NCBI GenBank assembly: GCA_023374045.1 | Contig: CM041782.1 | Span: 186,018,925-186,082,924 of the forward strand | Direction of reading: 5' to 3' | Origin: Limonium bicolor | Lineage: Eukaryota; Streptophyta; Magnoliopsida; Caryophyllales; Plumbaginaceae | Length of the DNA stretch: 64,000 bases | Position numbers and translations under genes: made by a program | Notes under the pieces: generated by a model | Told to the model about the DNA's origin: nothing | Seen by the model: only the letters and a program-made list of their open reading frames with translations | Database searches by the model: none | Shown: in pieces, positions 1-12,130 of the stretch | How positions within the stretch are numbered: the stretch's first letter is position 1 | Layout: every line of letters begins with the position of its first letter

Positions 1-1805
1 GATATAATGACAATTAAGTGAGTGAAAGGTTGTATTAAAACGTAAAAGTAAACAAGATAAAAAGTGAAGTTATGTAACTAAGTTAACGGGGATAAGTTAT
101 GAGCATTAGACTTTAAACAATCATGTTACCCCGATGATAATAAAAGTACATGTAATGTTATCAGTTGTTCGTGAATTGCTCGAGGAACATAAGTGGACAT
201 GATAGAGTGGACTCCGGTGACAGGTATGGTTTTCTTGCAACCTGTGTCCTACCGGATTACACCGGCTTGTATGCCAATGTGTTTTTCTGTATGTTTGCCA
301 CGTTGTAGGATTAAACATGTAATGAGTTTACAGTAATTCTTTTATGTGGCGTGTTCAACTCCGATACCATTTAACCTCGAAGGTGTTAACCTTAGTTAAC
401 TGAGTCTAGGATCACATGAGAGTTCGGTATTCGGATTAAACGACCCGAACCACAGGACGTTCTAACCACGGCTATGCGTGTGTTAATTGTGTGATATGTG
501 TGTGTGAACGTAGGGACCTCCCTTGTATGTTTAACCCAGTTATAATACTGTATGGTGTGTAGATGTGATAGACTCCATAGTGGGGCTCTAACTAATATCT
601 AAAAGTAAGTATGTACTAACAGTGGTGAGGAATCCGGTTAGGCCGGTCGCGCGTTGTTTGGGAGTGGGTATCCTTCTTAGCCTTACCCTTCTCTCTGTTA
701 TGATTGTTTCCCTCACGGGTTATGATCTCCCATTAGCTTACTCCAAAGCTTAGCTATTCTGACTTATGATCGGTTTAGGGGGAACATGTGTTTGTGTGGT
801 GTGTTCGTGCCACAAAACCCGAACCATCTTAACTTAAGTTACTCGTCCGACTATTAGGACGGTAATGAGTGTTGTATAACGAGCTTACCATGGGGGTGAC
901 ATCATTCTCTAGGCTCACCAGTGAATTAACTATGTTTGGGTCGGCTCCTAAGAGAACCGCACCCGTTATGTTATGTGTTATTGATGTAATGCAATTTCTA
1001 GTGCGATATTGTTATGTGCACGTTGAAACGTGAAAAGTGTTGTTATGTGTTGTTATGTGATGTATGTTATACGTTGTAAATTATGGACTATGTGGATCAT
1101 GGATATGAATCCCAGTTTGTGATAAGAGGCGTTTAAGGATAACCCGAATAATGGGTAGTTGTCGTCTATTAAGGAAGTAGCTCCATTAGAGGAGAAACAC
1201 TCTAGGGGTAATGAATACCATGAGTGACTTATCAAATGAGGATGTGTTATCTGTTTGTTGAGCCCCTCGAGGCGAAATGTTGTGTGTTGTGTGTTTACAG
1301 TTGCATGCATGATCTAAATATAATCAACCGCATGCTAAGACGACAATTAGTTGTGCGTGGCCCGGTAGCATGTGGGCTGCGAGATTACCATACCAGCAAA
1401 GGTGCTGAGCCCCTTGGGGGCCACCCTTTCTCTTATTTTCCTATTTCAGGTACAAAGAGCAGGAATCCGTTCGAGAGTAGGACGGGGTAGTCGTTGTACA
1501 TGGGTAATCATTTAAGTTGTATATGTATAGTAGGTGTAGTAAGACCGAGATTGTTATCGGCATCAGTTTGTGAATACTCGGTACAGTTGAAAGGTGTATG
1601 TTGTTGTTGTGTTAATGAAAAGGGATAGTAATGTGTAGTCGCTCGGGAGTCTAGTCCATCAGACCGGTACAATTGTATATGTAATAGCCTTGTTAGCCAC
1701 GTAGGTGGTTAACGGCGTGTAACACCAAGAAGTTAAGTAATGTGATGAAGTTTGTTTCCGCTGCAATTTGTTGTTAAGTGTGTTAATGTTGGAAGGGGTG
1801 TTACA
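1..1805 (+). mobile_element. LTR fragment, same family as Element 5 (3' end of an LTR)
   Basis: This stretch is the inverted counterpart of 50483-52330 and 61184-63050. Its first bases reverse-complement the region around 52150-52270, and its right end reads GGGGTGTTACA at 1795-1805, the usual LTR terminus in this window. The LTR start lies left of the window. No tRNA primer site follows 1805, so this is either a solo LTR or the 3' LTR of an element lying to the left. If it is an insertion, its target duplication should be CTAAC (1806-1810), but the left copy is out of view. The ORFs inside, such as 1224-1490, are antisense or chance frames over LTR sequence. Confidence 0.85.
1394..1419 (+). 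promoter_or_regulatory. Conserved LTR twin hairpin
   Basis: Two adjacent stem-loops, CAGCA/TGCTG (loop AAGG) and GCCCC/GGGG (loop TT), lie about 390 bases before the LTR end. The same pair occurs at the matching position in the LTRs of E1, E2 and E5. The function is unknown; a role in RNA 3'-end formation or packaging is inference. Confidence 0.6.
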
Positions 1806-4392
1806 CTAACCCTTTGGAAGTCGGCAGCCTTGGAGCATGGAAGACAGCACATTCAACTTTAATCCTAAATATCTAGCTAATTTGGTGAATCACCATTTTA
1901 CTATTCCAAATCTTACTTTTCAATCATTTAATCACATTTCCTTTCTTTCTCTTTGTGCTTGTCCCATTCCAGCCGAGCCATCAGCCCTTCCAAACTCTCT
2001 CAAGCTGTGTTCTTGAGTATGCAAGGCAAATCAATCTCTTTTGCACATAAGGTAATGGTTTAAGGCTTATTTTAGCTCTTTTTCTTCATCTCTTCATTAC
2101 CTACACTTGGAGCTCATGATCTATCACTTTCCATGGCACATTCTCAGTGTTTTAAACCTTGAACAAGATCCAAACTCGGCTGAAGCAACCCATGGGACCA
2201 AGGTGGTCAAAATTTCCATTTTAAGGTAAAAACATACCTTAAGGATTTCTACTCTCCATCCGGTTTTCTTCTTCTGATTTTTTATGAGTTTATTCACTCA
2301 TAATCTTCATATTTACATGTTTATTCAGTTGGTTAACCATTTGGAGCAAGGGTGGCCGAAAATCATAGGAAATACCATTCTTTAAGGCATTTTGCCAAGG
2401 TAAAACCTATTACCATAACAGCTTGTTGTTGTCTAGCTATTTCCTATGTTTATATGGTGAATTTAACACCATGTGGTGTGTTTAATTCAGGCCGAAACCC
2501 TTTGGAAACTTCCTTGCATTTTTAAGGTGATTTTTGCCTTAAATCTTACATTTAATTGTTCTTTATGGTTAGCTCATGCTTGGAGTGTAACCATATCTTG
2601 TTTTGGTGTATTAAACATGTGTGAGTGCTGTGGTGATTTTTCCTCCAAGCTGCCGAAGGGGTATAAGGGCTTTAAGTACATAAATCAAGGTATAAACACC
2701 TTAAACTTATGTTATTATGATTTCTTGGCTTATATAAATTATGTGCCAAGAGTGGAGATATTTATATGGGTGATTTTAGCCTAAGTATGGAAAAAAATGA
2801 CTAAGATAAATTAAGCTAGTCATTTAGGTGATTTGATTAACATAATGGTCAAATTATGACATTATGTGGAAAAATAAATAAACTATAGTAAGGCCGAGAG
2901 CTTATGTTGTATTTTGAGCAATTTATGTGTAATTTTATGTTATAAGCAAAGTTGTACTAAGGCCATGTCATTAGGCCATTTTATTTAAGTTTAAAAGCTT
3001 AATTAATTTATTTATGCACTTACTATTAAGTAAGGGGTCAAAGCCGTAAATAAATAAACATTAGATGGCTGTAGGTGAATATAGCAAAAAATTAGGATTT
3101 AAAATGTATTTAAATAAAAACTATAATATTTTATAAAGTTTTGGGGTGAAATTGCAAATATTGGAAAGTTTGGGGTAATCTATGTAATTACCGAGGAAGT
3201 GGGGTCAAAATGATGTTTGGAAGTCAAACATTGACCAAGCAAAAGACTTTGACCAGATTTGATGATTTATTAATTTAATTATCAAATTATACAAAGTTAT
3301 GTATTAAAATGTAGAAATTACATAACATATGGGTATATAGGTGATTACTGAAAGTTTTGGGTATAAAATGGTATTTTATACACCTATGGGTTATTAGGAA
3401 TTTTTAGGAATTTATTTGGTTTAGTTTGGAGTTAATATGGATTATCTAAGTATAATATATGATATTTTATATCGTTGTTACATATAGGTAACATATATGG
3501 TGGAAACCGTAAATATTGAAAGTATAAGGTTAGGAATGATATTTATAACCTTTTGGTGTAGTTTAGTAATTTTTGGAGTTATATATAAGGTTTTATAAAG
3601 ATATATGTATAATATATGGTTTTAATGACATAAGGAAACTATATATTATGAATTGGGGAGATTTGGTAATTATACAAGTTAGGTGGAAGGAATTTAATTA
3701 AAACAGACCCTAGGGTCTGTTCGGTAATTATAAACCTTTAAAACGATAGGTTATAATCATATTAAGGTTTAAGGATTATAATATAAGGTATATATTATAA
3801 GTGTGACAATGGAATATAATTTGGGGTTGATTTGTAAAATATGAAAGTATGGTGGAATTAAATAAAACCGAGAACACTATGGTACATTTGGTATTTTATA
3901 ACAATTTATAACGATAGGTTATAATTGTTTTAATGACATAAATGTCATAACATATATTATATAACTATAATATAACATTATATAAATTAAGTGGTGGATT
4001 TTGTAAATAATAGAGAACATGGGTGCTGTTCGGAAATAATGAGATTTTAGAACAAAAATTTATAATATGGTTTTCAATGTTATAAAGGTTATAACATTTA
4101 TAATATAAGAAATATTCATTAAAAGAGAATGAATGTATTAAAAAGACTTACCATATAATAAATAGTCCCACAATACATGTATATAAATTTTATATCGGTT
4201 TGGGAAGGTTAGATTTATCTCTTGTTGTCACTGTGGGAAATTGTTTCGTATTTATGAATATATCAGTAAGCACGTTATTACTCGTATGGGCGAGTGAGAA
4301 CGGTGACACCAGTAGTTCAATTGTTGAGATTACCGCTGCGATTAAAATGTTAAGTAAGATAATTAGGAGCCGATTAGAGTAGGGGTGTTACA
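1806..4392 (+). mobile_element. LTR fragment of a further family, inserted in the Element 1 5' LTR
   Basis: The fragment ends in AGGGGTGTTACA at 4381-4392, the same LTR terminus seen elsewhere. E1 LTR sequence, alignable with 48273 onward, resumes at 4393, so 4392 is an insertion boundary. The expected target duplication is TTAAG (4393-4397), with the left copy outside the window. The body does not match the LTRs of E1, E2 or E5, so it is a different family. It carries several AAGGTAAAA motifs (around 2223 and 2397) like those in the E1 LTR. It is very AT-rich from about 2780 on, and no coding sequence is recognised; the 103-residue frame at 2473-2784 has no recognisable features. Confidence 0.65.
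3450..4100. repeat. Degenerate AT-rich tandem repeat, unit about 170 bp
   Basis: The 16-mer AACGATAGGTTATAAT occurs at 3742-3757 and again at 3910-3925. Each copy is preceded by a GTTCGG- or TTTGGTA-type lead and followed by TATAAT-rich palindromic sequence. A third, weaker unit starts near 4028 (TGTTCGG). It lies in the central part of an LTR, where the other LTR families carry their own arrays. Confidence 0.45.
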
Positions 4393-5101
4393 TTAAGTGT
4401 ACAAAGTCCATAGTAAACAGGTACTAAACTAACGAAAGTCAAGAAGAAACCACTAAACGACTTGGTTTAAATTGGAATGAGCAACATGCTATTTCATGAA
4501 ACAAAGTTTCTAAAGGTTGTAAATATATTAAGGACACGTTTAAACTAGCCAAAACAAATTGCATAATCAATTTGAACCCGGAAGCACATAAAATGTTGTT
4601 TTAAGGCATTTTTGGCTATGTAACATACCTAACACATGGTATAAGTCCTTATGAACGAGTTTAAGGCATCTAATATTACATAAATATAAGGAAGAAACAA
4701 AAAAATTCAGACAAAATCTTGACTAAGGCTGCCTACTTCATGATGAGTCATTAAAGGTGTTAAAACTCAATTTTGCTTACTTTACACCTACCATGACTTT
4801 CCTTGATTGCCTTATCACCTTGTCCCCTTAATAATTCATTAATCAGACACTTACCTGTCATTATGAGAGCTCCCAAACTCGTAGCTCCTCCTCTCTTTGA
4901 AGAAACAACACAAAAAACTCCAATGTTCTTAGATTAGTGCCTTAAAGAACACCTTGTCTTGCACAGATCATAACTTTCTCATCTGAAGTCTGAATTCTAA
5001 GCTTGATAGCTCTTTGGAATCCTCTTTCGAAGAGCGTTACAACCATAGCTCATGAGCCCCCAGATTCTTAGGAAAAACCACGAAGAAGTGTCTTTGATTC
5101 T

Positions 5102-5296
5102 CAAGGTAAAACATTGCCTTTTTTGAAACTCTTCCTTCTTTGATTTTCATCAAGGCCGAGTGCCTAGGGTTACTAACCCTTCTTATTCTTCATCTTATTC
5201 TATGATTTTGGAGCCAACTTCTCTAGCAAATTGCTGTCAAAATTTCTAAGGAAAACAAGCTTAATATTAAGCTAAAGGTCAATATACAAGGTAAAT
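5102..5296 (+). promoter_or_regulatory. Paired AAG/GTAAA splice-donor-like motifs in LTR
   Basis: CAAGGTAAAAC at 5103-5113 and CAAGGTAAATCC at 5288-5299 resemble 5' splice sites and lie about 185 bases apart. The pair is kept in the 3' LTR (48973-48983 and 49157-49168). Similar motifs about 174 bases apart occur in the unrelated LTR at 2223 and 2397. An E2 equivalent, CAAAGGTAATC on the minus strand, lies near 30204-30214. A spliced leader is inference only. Confidence 0.3.
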
Positions 5297-6384
5297 CCTA
5301 CAACTACCTATTTCAAGGTTCTAATTGTTGATCTATATGATCTAACATATTGTCATCTGTTATATTACCGAAATATAAGTGTGCTAGATTTAATTTTGAC
5401 ACCCTTAAATGTTAATTTTGTAATCCTAATTAGATTTACCTTATGATATAAGCTACAATATAAGCTAAATATATACAAACATCATATCCATAATAATGGT
5501 GTCGAAAAATTAGGAGGTTATATATGAGTTACAAAAATTATCTAACTAAGTTAAATTGAAGGAATTAGTATAATTAAGAGTAATATGTAAAATTTGAGAA
5601 GTTTTGGTTACATAATATCAAGGCCGAAAATATATATGAGTTAATATGAATTTTTGAGAGTCTAAGTGATGAGAAAACAATTGTAGAATTAATTTTACAA
5701 TTTATAAAGAGTTTATAAGTGTTATAAGCAATTTATAAGGTTTTTGGTATATTTAAGGTTAATAAAGGATGGTATATATATACTATAACATTAGATAATT
5801 AAATATGGTGGTTTAGAGATGTTTAAAATGATTTTTGATGTTCAAAAATCTGTAGGAAAATTAGTTACGAAAATTAGAAATTATTTGGAGTTAAATTGGT
5901 TAATAAATGAGTTAGGATAAAAGAAAAGACCATAAGGGTAAAATGGTAATTTCCCTGGTCAAACTGGTCAACTTGGTCAATGACATTGTGACATGTTTAG
6001 AGGAGCTAGAATAATTTTTAGCAAAAGATTAGATATTAAAAGGATAAAGGAATAAAAGTTAAGTTAAATTAACTTTAGGGGTAATATGGTAAATAATGGA
6101 AGTTAGGGGTTGACCATAAAAGACTGGTCAAACTTGGGTATATGTTGGTGATTGACCAAAAGTATCAAAGAAATAATTAAGAAAGACTTTGGAAGAAATT
6201 AGAAATAAAAAATAACAAGTTTAGAACTTATTATGGGTAAATAGAGATTAGAGAAAAACTATGGGTAAGTAATGTAAAATAACACATTTATGGTTTAGAA
6301 GGTAGGAAATTAAATAAAGAATTTAGAAACAAGTTGTAAAAGAAACAGAGTTAAGACGGGTTAAACGTGACGTATATAACTTAA

Positions 6385-6680
6385 GGTATACGAGGGGTAT
6401 ACCCGTAATTTAATGAGATAGGAGAAATCAATACTAAGTAGTTTTTAGTGAAAATACAAGTTATATGGGAAAAAGAAATAAATACGTATTGATACGGAGT
6501 ATCATAAGGACGTATACGTAAATGTTGGTTACATCTGGGAAATACCCGTATACGTGAATAGTACCCGTTACATGAATAGTTAATACGTATACATGAACAG
6601 TAAATACGAGATGTATACGTGACAGTAAATACGAGAGGATCAATGAATAGGAAATACGGATGAATAGTGACAATACGAAA
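6385..6680 (+). repeat. Element 1 mid-LTR array of GTATAC/TACGTGAATAG modules
   Basis: Modules built on GTATACGTGAATAGTAAATACG recur about every 19-26 bases with variation. They are preceded by the hairpin GGTATAC/GTATACC around 6386-6404. The array lies about 2.4-2.7 kb from the LTR start, the same relative place as the hairpin arrays in the E2 and E5 LTRs. E5 is inserted into the 3' LTR copy of this array. Confidence 0.6.
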
Positions 6681-7829
6681 AACCTAATAAGGTCCGTATA
6701 AGTCTAAAGTTGTAAGAAGCAACTAAATAACTACTAACGACGTTAGTATGTTAATGAATTGGAATTGAGCTTAAAAACGCTCCTAAATGAATGAACCCGT
6801 TAACGTGTATATTATATACCCAGGTTACCTAGGAAGAGGTTTAAGTTGAAAAGAGAACCAAATTGGTTCTAAGACACAGGATACTAATACTAGTTCGGGT
6901 TACAGATCTAGATAAGTCAGAGGCGTTCGGCGGATTAGGCGAACGAGGGATTAAGAGCAAGCCACTCCGGTGTACGGTATGGGATTCTTGTAGTTTGTTT
7001 GCTAACGAGGTCTACCTCGGTTTGTGTGCTATGTGTTATTGTGACACGACCAAACAAGATTAAGCATGAAACCGATCTACTGTATTGTTATTGTGTGTCC
7101 ATTGGACACTAACACGACTTGATTCAGAGCTTGTTCATTAAGATGTTTAGTAGTAATTGTATAAGGTTATAAATACTCCCTGTTGTTAGTTGGTTAATAC
7201 CGAGAGGGATTTAACTAACAAATAGTCAATGAGACTTCAACTAACTGGAACTGGGAGGAGAGGAGCAAGGAATCCGGGACTGACTCCGGTCATGCATGTT
7301 TAGGTTAGGAGGTCGGCATCTGTATCAGATTTGTCTTCTGCATATGGCTCGTCTACGACTTGTCGCCTAGGGTCGACAAACAGACCCGACCATCTCGAGT
7401 GAACAGTTCGAGGTGGGAGGCAAATTCAGGAGGCGCAGGGGGTCAAGCCTACACCCCTCATAACTTAAGAATTTTTGTTTATTAACCCAATGGAGCTAAT
7501 AACTCATTGGCTAGGGTTACCTTGACCCGACAAAAAGAAACAATTTAGTTAGAGAACAACCAGTTCTTTTAAGAGAACGGTTGACACTTATAAGGTATGG
7601 TCAAACACGAGAACTAAACAATTCTCAGGCCTCAGGAGTTAGGAATCTAACTTACTCATTAATGGACGTCCATTATGACGTTCGATTTATTTGAGCTGTG
7701 AATGTTTCACATAAATGTGTTGTTTGTTATCGTACTTCTTATTATATTTGTATGAATATACAATTGCATGTATACGGCAAAGTAGTCGTGTGTAACCCTG
7801 CTAGCTTGTGGGCTGCACGTTTTCTATAC

Positions 7830-7855
7830 CAGCAATATGCTGAGCCCCTTGGGGC
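7830..7855 (+). promoter_or_regulatory. Conserved LTR twin hairpin (Element 1)
   Basis: CAGCA/TGCTG with loop ATA is followed by perfect GCCCC/GGGGC with loop TT, about 380 bases before the LTR end. The layout matches 1394-1419, 27004-27031, 36932-36959, 50871-50895 and 61572-61597. Confidence 0.65.
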
Positions 7856-8235
7856 CTGTGATTTAAACTTTACAGGTAGGTGTCAGACGAGGACTCAACC
7901 TGAGAGTAGGAGTGGGTAGAGTACTTCAGGTTGCTTTTACATTTGTTATACGAGTTGTGCATTTACACTCGTTTAGTAATTGATGAGATGTTAGTATGAT
8001 GTATTAGGATATGAGATACTCGGTATAAGTTGTGGTTTATGAATTGTATTGTATAGATGCTCGAGTAATTATCCGGTTAGTCAGACCGTGACTTGTAAGA
8101 GAATAGGCCTAGTTAGTCACGTGGGTGACTAACGGCGGTAACACCAATTTAGTAGAACTTTTCCGCTGCGTTGTTAATGAATGAGATGGACTTATGGCGA
8201 CGATCATTGTATTTGGAGTTGGGGTGTTACAAAAG

Positions 8236-8247
8236 TGGTATCATAGC
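8236..8247 (+). other. Element 1 primer binding site (tRNA-iMet type, one mismatch)
   Basis: TGGTATCATAGC lies four bases after the LTR end. The plant Ty3/gypsy and copia consensus is TGGTATCAGAGC, found intact in E2 and E5, so this copy has one G-to-T change. It fixes E1 on the + strand. Confidence 0.85.
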
Positions 8248-8435
8248 GTAGTTACGCTCTGATGACTGGAAATTACCGAGCTTAGGAATTACCGAGTTAG
8301 GAATAGTAGACTTTGGGATAAGGGTTGAGCATTAGTGCGAGAGGTGCGTTAGTTGGGATTCCCGATGTGTATCGGATATCTATAATACCTGGCCCGCCCT
8401 CCGCGCCCTTGGTTCTAAGATACCAGAAATGAACA

Positions 8436-8481
8436 CCAGAGAGAAGATAAGCTTTCTCTTACTCGGGAAAACCCGATCTGG
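8436..8481 (+). promoter_or_regulatory. Conserved leader stem-loop (Element 1)
   Basis: An outer stem CCAGA/TCTGG encloses two inner stems, AGAGAA/TTCTCT and CGGG-AAAA-CCCG. The homologous structure occurs at 36367-36413 (E2) and 60935-60981 (E5), about 200-250 bases into each interior. The position suggests a packaging or dimerisation signal, which is inference. Confidence 0.6.
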
Positions 8482-11426
8482 CAATTACTTAGCATTATGC
8501 AATACGAGAAGCACCTCGTTATGCAATAGTCTTTCAAGACTTGAAGGTCCTAATTGGAGCGCAACGTTGAATCAGGCGCTACCCATGGAATCCTACCAAT
8601 GAGAGAATAATAATTACCGGCAACTTGGGTCGACATGCTACGCAGTTGATATAAACCCCGCCATACCAGTAAGAAGAAAAACACTACGAGTGCAATAAGT
8701 GGACAAGAGAAGTGACAGAAACACCGGACAACAGTCCAAGGGAGCAATAACAGTGGGATAATACCGCGCAAGAGCATAGGGACAACCTAAAAGTCAATTA
8801 TGAAGCGGGTAACTCCGAACCTACAAAAAAAGGGGTTGCAAAGACCTAACTGCAATAGCCCAGACGACTACGAATGCATATGCAAGTCATACTCCAAGAT
8901 AGGACTACGACGTAGTGCCTAAGCAGAGTCAATACTCGATAACCTCGACGAAGGTGTGGAAATGAGAGTGAGAACTAAGGCTAAAGTGAAAGAAAAAGGG
9001 GTTCCCTCAGAAAGAGGAATACCCTGATAAGTAACTATACAATCAAAAGCAGTCAGGAAGCTGCCCAGATAATCATTAACCAAAGCCAAAAAGGGCAAAG
9101 AAGGAGTCCCATGGACTACCACCTACATGGAGTTTAGGAGAATGTACCATTGCCGATGTACACAGTACCGATAACCCATCTTGCATGGCACACTTGCCTT
9201 AGCATGTGCCGCCACAATGAAGCTGTACGGGAAGTCATGAAGACCAAATGGTAAAAACCACAGATATAATACAAATTAACACGGATTACAAATCCTTAAG
9301 ACTGAAGAGTGAAACATTGGGAGGGCCTGACGGCCTGACCATGACAACTAAATCAATAGACCAGTCAGCAGGGAGCTGGACTTGGTCAGGAAACTAAACG
9401 ACGTGATCATCAACAACAGACAACCGACACTACAGGTAAGAACATCAGCCCAAAACCAAGCCTAACCTTGAATGGAAGAACCGAAGGAATTACTCAACAA
9501 TGTGAGAAGACCAGATGTAAGTAATAACCTATAAGGAAGGTATTACGACATACAATGAAGATGGAGGACATAACAACTTTCAATAAAAACGGGATGAATT
9601 CCCAGAATAATACTATTACAAGCACTCTTCATTGAAGATGTTGATAAACCCCAGAAACTGAATCAGAGAAAACAAATTTAAGCAATGACCTACCAAGGAT
9701 CAAAACGTGCAACCACAAAAGAGAGAACCTCAAAAGGACTACACCATAGAGTTGGTATAGTTGAGTAGAAAAAGACCCATAAACGATGCTTAGTATTGCT
9801 TGCCTAACTCATTAACACCCAAGTATGATTAGTCATTAACGGGTGGCGTAGTCAACGAAAGTTGAACAAAGTATTGACATGGCAACACATGATAGCCAGG
9901 GTAAATATCCGACTTAGACACCTAAAAGACGCAAATCTATAAGAGCAAAGGTATTGTCACAGACACTGATTAACATCGGATTACCTAAGCAAACTTCCAC
10001 AGCAGGAAGCGAGATACAACAACTTATTGTGAAACCCAATAGTACATCCAATGATGTGACCCAACATTGACAGAGTTCAGAGAACAAGAGAATCACGTGG
10101 ATAACCTTCAAATGATTAAGAATACAACAGTGAACCGAACATCGGCTATCACTTGAGACTAATCAAGCATTAAGAGCCTACGAGCCAAGGATGCTAAATA
10201 CGTCCGAGCTCGAGGCGCAGGAAAGCATAAAAAGGCTTATCTAGGCCATGAATGAACTACAACTCGTACATACGAGTGGTTATGAGAACCTATACTAAAT
10301 TGAGGAAGAATTGCCAGGAAAGGGCACGAATGAGAATGTTGAGATAGTGATATTGACAGAGGCGGAGAATGAACCATTCCTTTTAGGGTGGGGATACCTC
10401 TCCTTGTTGTGAGGCCATGAGTGGGAATAAACCCCTCAAAAAGGGCATTCACTTCTTAGAGATTGAATACTCTCTATTGGAGAATGGGAACCGTAGACCT
10501 TGAAATTACCTTAGCATTCTAGTTACACATAAATAATATAGAAGGCTGCAGAGACAAACCTCATATCCAACACCCAAGATTTAAGAATCAGCAATCGTCA
10601 AAGATAAACATTGTGAGTGCGTAGTATGGCACGTCAAGTGACCAACGCTCAAAAGAGCTTGTGATCCAACTGATGACTTCTTCAGTAACCGGTTAAATTA
10701 CATGGTAAATAACATCATAAAGGATGAAAGAATGTGAGAGAAATTAGCCTACTTACGAACCTGAGATTGAAGCAGCACACCTTCATATTAAGAGATAACA
10801 ATCTTACAGTATGATGCGACAACCGCCTTACATTAAACCTGGGGAACTCCCAGTGTGTTTACACCATGAAGGGGATTGAAAATAAGACAAGACGTTGAAG
10901 TAAATGACCGAAGAGTCACGCCATCAATGGGCAATATAAGAAAGCTAAAGCTACTTCGGTAGTGGAGGCCATGAGAATAATACCTGTCAGGTAGATTAAG
11001 TTACAGTGTGCAGCAAAGCAACCACTATATATAAGCCATCAAATATTGAGACGAAAGCAATCATATTTATGAATTAAAACCCGATGTAAGTAAGGTGATG
11101 AAATGGGAGACAGACTGTGCAGTAACACCAATAGTCTGGAACATGTGATGAAAGATTTCACAGGAAGCACACTGTCCATTCCGTAAGTGACTGGAAGTGC
11201 GTTCCTAGTGGATCGACATGAGAAATGAGATAATAAGCTCTAAGGAAAGAGACTACAAATTACTAAGGGATCGAGTCCGTACTAAATACAGAAGGTATAA
11301 TGCAATTATGAACCCAGTAGATGGATATTCCTTGATTAAGTTCAAGAAGAACGACAAGTGGGTTATCATGGATTGACGAAAGAGGAGATCGGCAGTAGAA
11401 TACTTCACAAATTAGTTGTAACTAAG

Positions 11427-11557
11427 CGTGTGACGAACACTATGAGCATACTTACGCGAGATGTGGGACGACCGCACTCCAAAGGAGCTTGTGGGCCTGA
11501 TGAACTTATTTATAAGTTAGTCAGGTAAGTAGCAATGTATCAGTAAGGTACCCCATG
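11427..11557 (+). repeat. Conserved interior block B (Element 1 copy)
   Basis: The block runs from CGTGTGACG through GTGGGACGACCGCACTCC and GGAGCTTGTGGGCCT to AAGGTACCCCATG. Homologues on the other strand are 33250-33379 (E2) and 59765-59894 (E5). Reading frames are interrupted by stops, so conservation is not obviously at protein level. Confidence 0.6.
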
Positions 11558-12123
11558 TAAACGAGTGGTGTAAGAAACACGAGAAGTAGTCGGCTCCATA
11601 CAACGGTCAACGACGCAAATCCAGACCAGGTGTTATACCCAAAATTTCAACCCCCCCGGAAGAGAGTCTCTACTAATAGGCTAGTAGCGAGGGTTCCCAA
11701 TTCGATCAGCATATTTCAGAGTACTAGGGACAGCTTAGTCATCTCCAGGGGCATTTTCGTAATTTTTCAAGGCTCCTAAGCCCCCTATAGGCTTTCTCTC
11801 TCCTCCAAATAAGGGTAAAATCAATTCAAAATGCTTTGAAATTTTAACCCATGATAGAGGATGACACCTGAAGCATAATGGCGTTGGAATTTTAATTTTT
11901 CGAATTTCCAATAATTTTCTAGCAATTTCTGATTGAATCTGACGAGAAATTGAATTTAAAAATATTCCAATGTCCAAAAAATTCGATTCCACTTTAGAAA
12001 ATTCGAAAATATCATCCTTTACCCATGTGTAAAATTTCATAATCAAATTCCTTTTGGAAGTCCTTAAGCTAAAACGTCGGTAAATCTCGGTTTTTACCGG
12101 ATTTTTCTATCTTTAAGGAAGCC

Positions 12124-12130
12124 TATATAA
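12124..12130 (+). promoter_or_regulatory. TATA box of solo LTR
   Basis: TATATAA in the context GCCTATATAAGGAACC is followed about 70 bases later by a CT-rich run (12200-12217), as in plant LTR core promoters. Confidence 0.55.

Larger units (their letters stand above)
4393..8231 (+). mobile_element. Element 1 5' LTR (3' part of about 4.25 kb)
   Basis: 4393 to about 6608 aligns along its whole length with 48273-50482, the E1 3' LTR, with a few differences per hundred bases by eye. The first 411 bases of the LTR, seen in the 3' copy at 47862-48272, are missing here because another LTR is inserted at 4392. The right end GGGGTGTTACA (8221-8231) is followed at once by a tRNA-iMet-type primer site. 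LTR length from both copies is about 4250 bp. No protein is encoded. Confidence 0.88.
8232..11630 (+). mobile_element. Element 1 interior, part 1 (non-coding, LARD-like)
   Basis: The piece runs from the primer site to the CCAGG duplication of the first solo LTR. It aligns in patches with the reverse complement of the E2 interior (about 33170-36615) and more weakly with that of E5. No frame longer than about 75 codons is open, and I find no gag zinc knuckle, protease DTG/DSG or polymerase YxDD motif. The shared patches are the leader hairpin (8436-8481), the GGGGATACCTCTC region (10389-10401) and the block at 11427-11557. It resembles the interior of a large non-autonomous derivative rather than a recently broken gag-pol. 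Confidence 0.75.

Noticed and set aside
10820..10935. Possible RT relic in E1: a frame with WGTPSVF then RxxDxxxN..VT resembles the WGAP..F...DG...R...D..LNK.T region of gypsy RT
   Set aside because: A stop lies inside, the match is short, and the E2 homologue (33840-33965) does not keep the WG or the frame. A frameshift-aware profile search would settle it.
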